NCBI RefSeq assembly: GCF_020216685.1
Contig: NZ_JAIWNS010000133.1
Location: 1 to 14,661 of the forward strand
Direction: 5' to 3'
Source: Methanospirillum hungatei
GTDB taxonomy: Archaea; Halobacteriota; Methanomicrobia; Methanomicrobiales; Methanospirillaceae
Length of the DNA stretch: 14,661 nt
Shown: positions 1 to 6,897 of the stretch, in pieces
Position numbering within the stretch: position 1 is the stretch's first letter
Layout: each line of letters starts with the position of its first letter
Notes under the pieces: generated by a model
The model's input: only the letters and a program-made list of their open reading frames with translations
Databases searched by the model: none
What the model was told of the DNA's origin: nothing
Made by a program: the position numbers and the translations under genes

Positions 1-1
1 C

Positions 2-1189
2 TCTCAGCATGAGGAGATGAAGCTCCTCCTTCGGAATGGTGAAATCCGGGATATTGACGTGATAAACACAGACCTCAGGGACGAACACGGGGATCTTATC
101 GGCTATATGTGTATCGGGGATGACATCACCGATAGAAAAATTGCGCAAAAAGAAGTGGAAGCATGGCGTAACCGGTACAAAATGGTCACAACTTCATCCG
201 GCCTTGTTGTCTATGATTATGACATGAAGCAGGATCGGATCATCATGAGTGAGAATGTCAGTGATGTCTTTGGATATCCGCATGATGAGATCAGTCATGG
301 ATTTGATCAGTGGCTTGAACTTGTCCACCCTGATGATCGAAAGGCAGCCCTTGATGCGTTTTATTCAGTGCATACAAACTCCGGGGGAGGCATTGTCAGG
401 TACCGGTTCAGACATGCTGATGGTCATTATGTCTGGGTAGAGGATCGGGTTTCTGTGTTTGATAAGTTTGATTCTGACCGGCTTATGGGCATTATGGCTG
501 ACATTACCAGGCAGCAGGAGGCAGAGGAGGCACTGCGGCTCAGTGAGGCACACCTCAAAACTGCGAATAATAAGCTTAGTCTTCTCAGCTCCATCACCAG
601 ACATGATATCACAAATTCGCTCAGTGCAATGCATGGGTTCCTCTCTCTTTTGGGAGAGTGCGAACCTCAGGAAATTCCGATATTTACAAAAAAACTGCAG
701 GATCTAGCCGTTTCAATAGAGTCTCAAATAGCCTTTTCACGTGAATATGAAAAGGTCGGAGTGTCAGAACCGGACTGGTTTTCCGTATCTGATATCCTGG
801 AAAACTTACCGTTCGAGCATATTCGCCTGAACTGTGAAGTTCCTTCCAATCTTTGGATCTATGTTGATCCCATGATCCCGAAGGTCTTTTACAATCTCCT
901 CATCAATGCAAAGAACCATGGAAAACACGTCTTTACCATCACCGTGTCATGGAGGAATAATGATACGTCCCTCATTCTCTCATGGGAGGATGATGGCATT
1001 GGTGTTCCCCATGAAGAAAAGGATCTGATCTTTACCTACGGATATGGGAAGAATACCGGGTATGGATTATATCTTATATCTGAAATACTGAAGATTACTT
1101 CGATTACCATCTCTGAAACCGGCACACCAGGGAAAGGGGCACGATTTGAGATGGTGGTTCCTTTCGGAGGATACCGGTTTTCCTCATAA
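2..1189 (+). CDS. PAS-domain sensor histidine kinase, soluble, 5'-truncated by window edge
   Basis: The reading frame is already open at base 2, and the first residues form the end of a PAS domain (GDDITDRK), so the true start lies outside the window and the ATG at 17 is internal. Numbering from that ATG: end of PAS 1 (about 1-44); a complete PAS_3-type domain (about 50-170, with WLELVHPDDR and a closing MADITRQQEAEE); a dimerisation/phosphoacceptor helix with SITRHDITN (H196); and a HATPase_c domain with N box YNLLINAKNHG (292-302), G1 box DDGIG (325-329) and glycine lid GYGKNTGYG (342-350). No membrane segment is visible, so the part seen is cytoplasmic. It should sense a signal through PAS and autophosphorylate. 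The H box is the RHDxxN type common in methanogen kinases rather than HELRTPL. The next gene has a very similar C-terminal half. The ligand and partner regulator are unknown. Confidence 0.9.
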   Translation, partial: SQHEEMKLLLRNGEIRDIDVINTDLRDEHGDLIGYMCIGDDITDRKIAQKEVEAWRNRYKMVTTSSGLVVYDYDMKQDRIIMSENVSDVFGYPHDEISHGFDQWLELVHPDDRKAALDAFYSVHTNSGGGIVRYRFRHADGHYVWVEDRVSVFDKFDSDRLMGIMADITRQQEAEEALRLSEAHLKTANNKLSLLSSITRHDITNSLSAMHGFLSLLGECEPQEIPIFTKKLQDLAVSIESQIAFSREYEKVGVSEPDWFSVSDILENLPFEHIRLNCEVPSNLWIYVDPMIPKVFYNLLINAKNHGKHVFTITVSWRNNDTSLILSWEDDGIGVPHEEKDLIFTYGYGKNTGYGLYLISEILKITSITISETGTPGKGARFEMVVPFGGYRFSS

Positions 1190-1251
1190 TGAACTTACAA
1201 CAGGATACCGGGGTTTTCCTAATTTCATCCAGTATTCAGCATGACTTCTGA

Positions 1252-1259
1252 TTTTTTTT
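1252..1259 (+). terminator. T8 run, probable archaeal terminator after first kinase
   Basis: Eight consecutive T residues lie 62 bases after the stop of the first kinase. Archaeal RNA polymerase commonly releases at T-runs without a strong hairpin, so this probably separates the two kinase transcripts. No stable stem was seen immediately before it. Confidence 0.4.
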
Positions 1260-1291
1260 CTTCAGACCATCAATCCAATAGTTTATGCTGA

Positions 1292-1317
1292 TTGGGATCA
1301 AAGTTTGTTGATCCAAC
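1292..1317 (+). promoter_or_regulatory. Inverted repeat upstream of the membrane kinase
   Basis: GGATCAA (1295-1301) and TTGATCC (1308-1314) form a perfect 7-bp inverted repeat with a 6-base loop. Allowing one bulged G extends the stem to TTGGATCAA/TTGATCCAA. It lies 30-55 bases before the ATG at 1348, just downstream of a weak TATA-like tract (AGTTTATGC, near 1280). It could be an operator overlapping the transcription start or a hairpin in a short leader. The symmetry is seen directly; the function is inferred. Confidence 0.3.
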
Positions 1318-1347
1318 TGATAGTACAGACTATCCAGAGAAGGTGTT

Positions 1348-3276
1348 ATGAGCAGGTCCGGGGATAAACAGTTCCAATATGGTCAATATTCGTTGTCGTA
1401 CCATATTATGCTCATCTTCCTGATCATAGGCATCATTTGTACAAGCATCATCTTCGCCTATCTCTTTCATGTTGAATCTGATTCAATAGAGTCTGAATTT
1501 TTCCTTTCCCAACGATATGGGGAGGAAGCCCTTATTCATGCAATCCAGCTGGCAGATCAGAGTCTTTCGTTTTATGATAATGCATACAATCAACCTCTCC
1601 GTCTGGCACTGCTTGATTATCAAAACCTCTACCATCAAAGCGGGAAGAGTCCTGAAGAGTTGGATTTAGAGGGAATAAAGGAGAAAGTGGCAGGTTATTT
1701 TGATCACCCCATCGACCTGTATATCTTTAATTCTTCAGGAGTGATCATTGCCTCAACCTTTCAGCCAGATAATGGGCTTGACTTCTCATTTGCCCCGAAA
1801 TTCAAAGAACGGTTGAATACCATCCGGCTTGGAGACTCAGTCGCATTTGATGCCATCGTAACCGGGACAAAACTGGGAGAAGAACGGAAATATGGATACA
1901 TCCCGACACGGGATCATGAGTATATTCTGGAGATTGGGATAAATCTGCAGGAGTTCTTTGAAAAACAGGGGATATCCAAGTATCCGCGTCTTGCCCGCTG
2001 GTATAAAGAGACGCAGCAGGATATTGAATCAGTATGGATATTTGACCTGACCTTTAATCAGGCTACAGATATCCGGACTTCCATCCCCGGATTTTCGGTG
2101 TACCCATATGAATTTGTGGACCGGACAGATCGCATTGACAATTTGATAACAGCCTTTGGTGAAAAAAAGAGCTTTATCGTTACCGGGCCACAACCAAACC
2201 AGATTACGAAATATCTCTATATCCCCCAGATAAAAAGTTCCACAGTATCATCTGGTCTGTTCGACAAAGTGGCAGAGATCGTCTACTCATCTGAACAGGT
2301 ACGGCAGAAGACAGAAAAGGCACTGTTAAAGAATATCCTCAATGCCCTGATGATCATAGCACTGTTATGTCTCATCGCATTTTTCATATCACGGTATGTA
2401 ACCAGGCCGGTTTACCAGATAATTGAGGACATTGAGATCATTGCAGATGGAGATTACGATCACCCGATCCGCCGGACAAAGGGCTTTGAGTTTCGAAGGC
2501 TGGAAGCGAGTATTCAGAAGATGGTAGGGCGGCTGAAAGAGGATATCATCTCAATCAGGCAGAAGACGGATGAGCTGAATGATGAATTACGAAACCGGCA
2601 ATTTGCAGAGGAGTCACTTCGGGCAGCAAATCATAAGTTATCTCTGCTTGGAACCATTACCAGGCATGATCTGCTGAATCAGATGTCTGTGGTATCCTCA
2701 GGATTTGACCTTCTTGAGGATGAGATTCCGGTTAATGAGCAGAATATCCGGATTTTAGCCATGATTCGTGATGCCCTGAATTCCACCAGTGATATAATCC
2801 TCTTTACCCGGATATATGAACAGATGGGGGTTGACAAACCGGTCTGGCATTCCGTAAGCAGGCTTATAAATGAGACGATAAAAAATTTCAGCGAGCACTC
2901 CTTGACCGTTCATGATCAGACGAATGGTCTTCTTGTATATGCTGATCCGATGTTTGACCGGGTCATCTATAACCTCATTGAAAATTCACTTCGTCATGGC
3001 GGGGAGGTAAGCCGGATCTCCTGTGACGTGAGGATTGATGATACGTTTGCCATACTCACCTATTCTGATGACGGGTCGGGGGTCCCTGCAGCTGATAAGG
3101 AGAAGATATTTGCAAGAGGATATGGGAAAAATACCGGTCTAGGACTCTTTCTGACACGGGAGATCCTCTCCCTTACCGGTATAGAGATCCGGGAGACTGA
3201 AACCCCAGGGGAAGGTGCCTCTTTTGAACTGAAAATTCCGCAGGGAAAATGGCGGTTTGAGGATGCCGGTAAATAA
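1348..3276 (+). CDS. Membrane sensor histidine kinase with extracytoplasmic sensor and HAMP
   Basis: The 642-residue protein has, in order: TM1 (about 19-40); a large extracytoplasmic region (about 41-329) with a Cache-like strand pattern (HPIDLYIFNSSG, 120-131); TM2 (about 330-348); a HAMP linker (about 349-400, RYVTRPV start); a coiled helix; the phosphoacceptor motif TITRHDLLN (H440); and HATPase_c with N box YNLIENSLRHGG (541-552), G1 DDGSG (574-578) and lid GYGKNTGLG (591-599). It should sense an external signal and autophosphorylate. The ATG at 1348 is preceded by AGGTG at 1341-1345, a short but usable ribosome site. The kinase half closely resembles that of the preceding gene, including the shared ending of TETPGEGA/ETGTPGKGA type, so the two are paralogues with different inputs. 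No response regulator follows directly; the nearest is the REC protein at 5678-6043 on the other strand. The Cache assignment is tentative. Confidence 0.93.
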   Translation: MSRSGDKQFQYGQYSLSYHIMLIFLIIGIICTSIIFAYLFHVESDSIESEFFLSQRYGEEALIHAIQLADQSLSFYDNAYNQPLRLALLDYQNLYHQSGKSPEELDLEGIKEKVAGYFDHPIDLYIFNSSGVIIASTFQPDNGLDFSFAPKFKERLNTIRLGDSVAFDAIVTGTKLGEERKYGYIPTRDHEYILEIGINLQEFFEKQGISKYPRLARWYKETQQDIESVWIFDLTFNQATDIRTSIPGFSVYPYEFVDRTDRIDNLITAFGEKKSFIVTGPQPNQITKYLYIPQIKSSTVSSGLFDKVAEIVYSSEQVRQKTEKALLKNILNALMIIALLCLIAFFISRYVTRPVYQIIEDIEIIADGDYDHPIRRTKGFEFRRLEASIQKMVGRLKEDIISIRQKTDELNDELRNRQFAEESLRAANHKLSLLGTITRHDLLNQMSVVSSGFDLLEDEIPVNEQNIRILAMIRDALNSTSDIILFTRIYEQMGVDKPVWHSVSRLINETIKNFSEHSLTVHDQTNGLLVYADPMFDRVIYNLIENSLRHGGEVSRISCDVRIDDTFAILTYSDDGSGVPAADKEKIFARGYGKNTGLGLFLTREILSLTGIEIRETETPGEGASFELKIPQGKWRFEDAGK

Positions 3277-3804
3277 TAGAAAACCATCGGGCCGGTGTAG
3301 ATCCGGATGCATATATAGTGCTTTGCATGAGTGTTTTCGGTTTTTTAAAAAACTGGAGTATCAGGTTATCTCTCAAAAATATCTGATTATTGGCGAAATA
3401 GGAGGTCCGAATTATACATCTATAAGAACTATTTCCCTGCTCTGAATGTATGAATGGCGCACCTGCAATTGTCAGACATCATGGGATTATTGTTCAGGTT
3501 ATATAGAAAAAAATTATAAGTGATGACCGGAAATCCATATATTTCAAACGATATAAAAACGATTTAATACCCTTTTTTTCAATAAAAAGAGATAAATTAT
3601 CGTCTTTTAATATAGCCAAAGGATAGGGTCAGACGCCTGTCTGCCACATTCATGACCGTGTTTTTTTCATTAAAGTGATATTCTTCTCCCAATTCAAATA
3701 TCTGCAATAATCAGGTAAATCATGAAAATAAGGATTATTTTCGGAGTATGAAATTTATAAAACCCACCTGTTTTTTATCGTAGGGATGATTTTTCCTTCA
3801 TCTC
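3277..3804. other. 528-base AT-rich intergenic region without a convincing gene
   Basis: This is the longest non-coding stretch in the window, between a plus-strand kinase and a minus-strand gene that ends toward it. Both neighbours terminate here, so no promoter is expected. Several TATA-like tracts are nevertheless present: near 3500 (GGTTATATAG), 3550 (GATATAAAAA), 3607 (TTTAATATA) and 3751 (ATTTATAAAA). T-runs occur at 3575-3581 and 3661-3667. A short perfect stem CAGAC-GCCT-GTCTG lies at 3630-3643, downstream of the 3607 TATA-like tract and before the second T-run. The short open frames here have no recognisable motifs or ribosome sites. A small RNA is possible but unproven. Confidence 0.5.
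3338..3355 (+). terminator. T6A6 palindrome, possible terminator after the membrane kinase
   Basis: GTTTTTTAAAAAAC (3340-3353) is a perfect 14-base palindrome, extended at the flanks by a wobble and a C-G pair. It lies about 60 bases after the kinase stop. The T-run could end transcription on either strand. It is also plausible as simple AT-rich spacer. Confidence 0.3.
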
Positions 3805-4653
3805 TCATCCTGGTGGTCTGGTCTCTATCACACTGATCAGAGATATGGATCCGGCCGGAGATGTGCGTGTGGATCCTGTCGTATACTTCTCACCATCCGT
3901 TGTGATAAGAATGGTTCCCCTGATATCAGTCTGAAATACCTCTGCCCCGGCAGCCTCCAGTCCCATCACGGTTGCTTTATTGGGGCCTTTTCCGGTCCTT
4001 CCGACACTGATGACAGCCACTTCAGGTTTTAAGCGATGAATAAAGCCTGCATCATATGCCTCCCGTGATCCATGATCCGGGACACGAAGGATCTGGATGG
4101 GATCAGGAAGAGAGATATCTGGTGAACCGTTCTGTGAAAGGAGGAGCATGGATACATTTCCAACGCTGATCTTCAGAACCGCCTCATCATATCCCATCCC
4201 TGTCTGGTTAACCGGAACAACTTCAATAGACGCATCGTTCCCTATCGACATGATATCACCCGCTGCCAGTGATGAGTGGGGGATTGATTCATTCTCTATC
4301 TTCTCGAGGACCCGTCCATAATACGGATATACCTGACCGGTTCCGGTATCGCGATAATCGTAAACGACAGTCCGGTTCATAACCTCAAGGATTCCCCCCG
4401 TCTTGCCCGGATCCATACTGGTCACCAGGAAGAGATCCAGAGCGGTGATATTATGGCCGGTCAGATATGCCGCTGTGGTGTTCCGTTCCGGTCCTGCATC
4501 GATCAAAGTACAGGTCCCTGCTGTCTCCACCAGGACTGCATCACCGGTTCCGACATCAATGACATGAATGGTTGTCTCCTCTGCTGTTCCTGGTGAAAAT
4601 ACAAGTAAGAGCAGGATTGTGGTACACATTATTACTCTGTGAAAGCTTCTCAT
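3805..4653 (-). CDS. Exported ComEC-type metallo-beta-lactamase-fold protein with degenerate active site
   Basis: From the ATG at 4653 the product is 282 residues, with a clear signal peptide (basic MRSFHR, hydrophobic about 8-20, cleavage near GTA/EE). The rest follows the ComEC C-terminal hydrolase pattern: HVIDVGTGDAVLV (30-42), TLIDAG (49-54), LFLVT..GG (74-87), then VPDHGS (191-196), KPEVAVISVG (209-218) and TDIRGTILITTDG (242-254). The metal-binding positions are changed: the expected THxxxDHxGG reads TSMDPGKTGG (78-87), the GD after the next core strand reads QN (174-175), PHHGS reads PDHGS, and the later GHP reads GPN. It is therefore probably not a functional metallo-hydrolase, though it could bind a ligand. 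An upstream in-frame TTG (4698) behind GAGGGA would add 15 residues; the ATG was preferred because it starts the signal peptide cleanly. The gene is divergent from the broken ATPase gene. Confidence 0.85.
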   Translation of the reverse strand: MRSFHRVIMCTTILLLLVFSPGTAEETTIHVIDVGTGDAVLVETAGTCTLIDAGPERNTTAAYLTGHNITALDLFLVTSMDPGKTGGILEVMNRTVVYDYRDTGTGQVYPYYGRVLEKIENESIPHSSLAAGDIMSIGNDASIEVVPVNQTGMGYDEAVLKISVGNVSMLLLSQNGSPDISLPDPIQILRVPDHGSREAYDAGFIHRLKPEVAVISVGRTGKGPNKATVMGLEAAGAEVFQTDIRGTILITTDGEKYTTGSTRTSPAGSISLISVIETRPPG

Positions 4654-4765
4654 GGTGTATTGATACCCCCCGTTCCGGGTATACCATACGTTATCCAACG
4701 TCCCTCAAATTGCTTCTTCTTATGTTCCGATGCTCTACGATGAGAGAGGAATAACCCCGGTATGA

Positions 4766-4784
4766 GTGATATCTATAAACATTG
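4766..4784. promoter_or_regulatory. Possible shared TATA region between divergent genes
   Basis: The stretch GATATCTATAAAC reads as a TATA-like box on the plus strand, about 40 bases before the ATG at 4817. Its complement GTTTATAGATATC can serve the minus-strand hydrolase gene. It is the only strong TATA-like tract in the short divergent gap. Function is inferred from position and base composition. Confidence 0.35.
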
Positions 4785-4816
4785 GCAGAAAAGATGTATA
4801 ATCAGTCAACAGTCTT

Positions 4817-5681
4817 ATGGTTCCTCTCAAACTTCCCATCGGTATTCAGTCATTTTCAGAAATTCGAACCGGTGGGTATGCCTATGTAGATAAAACCCCC
4901 TATGTTGCCTCATTAGTGCAGGAAGGAAAATATTACTTCCTTTCCCGGCCCCGCCGGTTTGGGAAAAGCCTCTTTCTTGATACACTGGATTGTGCATTAT
5001 CAGGAAAAAAGAATCTTTTTAAAGGCCTCTTCCTCGATAGTCCGGAATCCACCTGGGACTTCTCAGTAACCTGGCCGGTGATACGGATAAGCCTGGGTCA
5101 GCGGATCAATACCACGTCTAACGAACTTCATGAATACCTCACCCAGATTATCAGCCGGGAAGCACAGCGGTTTGGATGTACTATCAATCCTCATATTTCA
5201 CCCGGATTTCAGCTTGAAGATCTCATTCGTGATGTGAATAACAAGACGGGGCTTCAGGTGGTCCTGCTTGTTGATGAGTACGATAAACCAATTCTGGACA
5301 ATATCAATTTTTCATGCATTCTTATTCTCAATACCACATGAAAATTATCGGAATAATCTGATTTCACGATTTGAAGGCTATTATGCGAGTGTTGTATATG
5401 CATATCTGGCAAGTCTGGGATATGAAATAATCCCGGAGGATACGACGAATAAAGGCAGGATTGATTTAACTGTCAAAACCAGATCATATATCTGGATCTT
5501 TGAATTTAAGGTAAAAGGAATTGACCATTCGGGTAATAAGGATCCCCTGAAACAGATAAAGGAACGGGGATATGCTGAAAAATATGCCGCTGACTCCCGC
5601 CCGGTTATTGAAATTGGGATCGTTTTTGATCCAAAAACCAGAAATATTGAGGCATGGGAGGTAGGAAACCCTGATTTTTAA
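4817..5681 (+). pseudogene. AAA-ATPase-like / PD-(D/E)XK nuclease family gene with internal out-of-frame deletion
   Basis: The first part (4817 to about 5310) encodes the N-terminus typical of the AAA-ATPase-like (PF09820) family: IGIQSFSEIR..GYAYVDKT, a Walker A-like SRPRRFGKS (43-51) and Walker B VLLVDEYDKPI (149-159). Family members continue for roughly 200 more residues after this motif. Here the frame instead runs into a TGA at 5339-5341. The family's C-terminal PDDEXK_9-type domain resumes at once in the +1 frame: SIPHENYRNN, EGYYASVVY, then GRIDLTV and IFEFKVK, the D-(x)n-E-x-K nuclease motif, ending at 5681. The ATPase lid/sensor region is therefore missing and the halves are out of frame. 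The C-terminal half could still be read from a TTG at 5268 as a 137-residue protein, but no ribosome site supports this. These genes are abundant and often decayed in methanogens; their role is unknown. The 3' end overlaps the next gene tail to tail by four bases. Confidence 0.85.
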
Positions 5682-6043
5682 TTCTTTTTACTGATTACTT
5701 TCTCAATACTCTCCAGTAACTCCTGTTTCTTATAGGGTTTGACGACATAGCCGGCGGCACCGACCCGGAGAGCCAGGGCAACGACCTGTTCAAGTCCGGC
5801 AGCAGAACACATAATGACAGGAATTTCGGGAAAATCCTGTTTCAATTCACGCAATATCTCAATTCCATTAAGTTTCGGCATGACCAGATCAAGCATGATA
5901 AGGTCAGTTGGATGGATTTTCAGGAAATCAAGGATGTGTATTCCATCAGGCTGGGTCAGGGTGTTATAGCCCGCTTCGGTCAGAATGACATTCATCTCTT
6001 CAATATCTGCCGGATTATCATCAACCATTAAAACAGTGGTCAT
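5678..6043 (-). CDS. Stand-alone response regulator receiver (REC) protein
   Basis: The 121-residue protein is a single receiver domain with no output domain. The acidic pair is D8/D9 (MVDDN), the phosphoacceptor is D52 (IMLDLVMP), the switch serine is S80 (VIMCSAAG) and the conserved lysine is K102 (VVKPY), so all catalytic positions are intact. It should accept a phosphoryl group from a sensor kinase and act through protein contacts, in the manner of CheY or Spo0F. Two kinases lie about 2.4 kb away but on the other strand, so pairing with them is only a possibility. The ATG at 6043 is preceded directly by GATGGT, which gives little room for a ribosome site, so a leaderless or short-leader transcript is possible. 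The stop codon overlaps the stop of the convergent pseudogene in TTAA. Confidence 0.94.
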   Translation of the reverse strand: MTTVLMVDDNPADIEEMNVILTEAGYNTLTQPDGIHILDFLKIHPTDLIMLDLVMPKLNGIEILRELKQDFPEIPVIMCSAAGLEQVVALALRVGAAGYVVKPYKKQELLESIEKVISKKN

Positions 6044-6120
6044 ACCATCAACTCATAGTGAACAGCAAATTACTCTTTCGGATTTCTTTCTCATTGATCT
6101 TCATATGGTATGAATTTGTC

Positions 6121-6141
6121 TAAAAAAATCTGAAAAGTCAG
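6121..6141 (-). terminator. Small hairpin plus T7, terminator of the PEGA gene
   Basis: Read on the minus strand just after the PEGA gene stop, CTGA-CTTT-TCAG is followed by A and seven T residues (complement of A7 at 6122-6128). The stem is only 4 bp, but a T-run this close to a stop fits archaeal termination and would separate this gene from the regulator downstream. Confidence 0.5.
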
Positions 6142-6147
6142 GGGAGC

Positions 6148-6774
6148 TTATTCTCCCGCTGTTGCAGCAACAATGACATCTGTATTCATCGTGACATACA
6201 GGTCAACCGTCTCACCAGCTGCCGGATATTCCGTGATATCTTCAGTCACCGTGATAAAGCCGGGCTTTGAAGCCACCATGGTTTTATACGGTGTTCCTGT
6301 AGTATACACCGGGATCTGCAGATGGCCGTTCATGGTCATACCCTTGTCCTCTCCGTCCATCTCGATAGTAACACCGTCTTCATTGGACCAGATCAGGTAA
6401 TATCCAATATCTCCACCCAGTGGTTTTGGTGTCGGAGTCGGACATGGGGCGGGTTCGATATCCACGTAAATATCAATGGTCTGACCTTTTGCTGGAACAA
6501 CTGGCAGGTTTCTGGTGACACTTGCATACGAACCGCATCCTTCATAGGTAACGGTATATGTTGAATAGGGCGTTCCTGTCGTATATATCGGGACAGAGAG
6601 CATGCCATTCTGGATATCCCCGACATATTCACTGTCAAGGTGCACTTTTGCTCCATCTGCATGACAATGGAATTCATACCAGCCCCTGTCCCCTCCTATT
6701 TTGGCTGCGGTTCCCCCGGTTAACATTAATGCCCCGGCAATAAGCAGACAAATTATTCCAATTCTAAAGTTCAT
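6148..6774 (-). CDS. Exported protein with two tandem PEGA-like repeats
   Basis: The 208-residue product begins with a signal peptide (MNFRIGIICLLIAGALML, cleavage near GGTAA). It then carries two homologous units of about 78 residues, roughly 28-106 and 120-197. Each has an aromatic strand after GGD.G, a DG.....D turn, the block (V/I)P(I/V)YTTGTPY, and a closing PA.G.T(I/V)D(I/L)YV strand. They are joined by a Pro/Thr linker (PAPCPTPTPKP, 108-118). The pattern matches PEGA-type surface domains, which are numerous in Methanomicrobiales; the function is probably structural or adhesive at the envelope. No second membrane anchor is seen, so the protein may be secreted or attached by partners. 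The ATG at 6774 has a good ribosome site, GGAGGT, six bases upstream. It is divergent from the ATPase gene at 6898. Confidence 0.85.
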   Translation of the reverse strand: MNFRIGIICLLIAGALMLTGGTAAKIGGDRGWYEFHCHADGAKVHLDSEYVGDIQNGMLSVPIYTTGTPYSTYTVTYEGCGSYASVTRNLPVVPAKGQTIDIYVDIEPAPCPTPTPKPLGGDIGYYLIWSNEDGVTIEMDGEDKGMTMNGHLQIPVYTTGTPYKTMVASKPGFITVTEDITEYPAAGETVDLYVTMNTDVIVAATAGE

Positions 6775-6779
6775 GGATA

Positions 6780-6785
6780 ACCTCC
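6780..6785 (-). promoter_or_regulatory. Ribosome binding site GGAGGT of the PEGA gene
   Basis: The minus strand reads GGAGGTTATCCATG, a full Shine-Dalgarno core at near-ideal spacing. It is the best ribosome site in the window and fixes the start at 6774. Confidence 0.7.
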
Positions 6786-6789
6786 GTCA

Positions 6790-6802
6790 GGTGTAATACA
6801 CC
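6790..6802. promoter_or_regulatory. Perfect palindrome GGTGTAATACACC, operator candidate
   Basis: A 6-bp perfect inverted repeat around a single central base lies 5 bases upstream of the PEGA ribosome site, and about 30 bases downstream (minus strand) of the TATA-like tract near 6832-6841. It therefore falls at or just after the expected transcription start. A dimeric repressor binding here would block that start. No regulator gene is adjacent. Confidence 0.35.
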
Positions 6803-6828
6803 ATCAGGTACTATGAGAGATTCCCCCA

Positions 6829-6850
6829 TGGATATAAAAATTATATGATT
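6829..6850. promoter_or_regulatory. AT-rich divergent promoter region (TATA-like on both strands)
   Basis: The tract GGATATAAAAATTATATGAT contains TATA-like elements for both directions, between the minus-strand PEGA gene and the plus-strand ATPase gene. On the plus strand, initiation would be expected near 6865, leaving a leader of about 30 bases before the ATG at 6898. Inferred from composition and position. Confidence 0.45.
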
Positions 6851-6897
6851 ACCAGTGTTCATCTGTCTGGAGATGAAACATATACCTGAAACCTTCG

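Noticed and set aside
3257..3445. Open frame of 62 codons after the membrane kinase
   Set aside because: It starts inside the kinase gene, lacks a ribosome site and has no recognisable motif; its length is expected by chance.
3500..3760. CRISPR array or tandem repeats in the AT-rich gap
   Set aside because: No repeat unit recurs at regular spacing; similarity among segments is only AT-rich composition.
5268..5681. Independent short nuclease gene
   Set aside because: Its N-terminal residues are an out-of-frame reading of the ATPase Walker B region and the TTG start has no ribosome site, so it was treated as the 3' part of one broken gene.
4817..5681. Mobile element carrying the ATPase-nuclease gene
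   Set aside because: No terminal inverted repeats, target duplication or transposase motif was seen at its edges.
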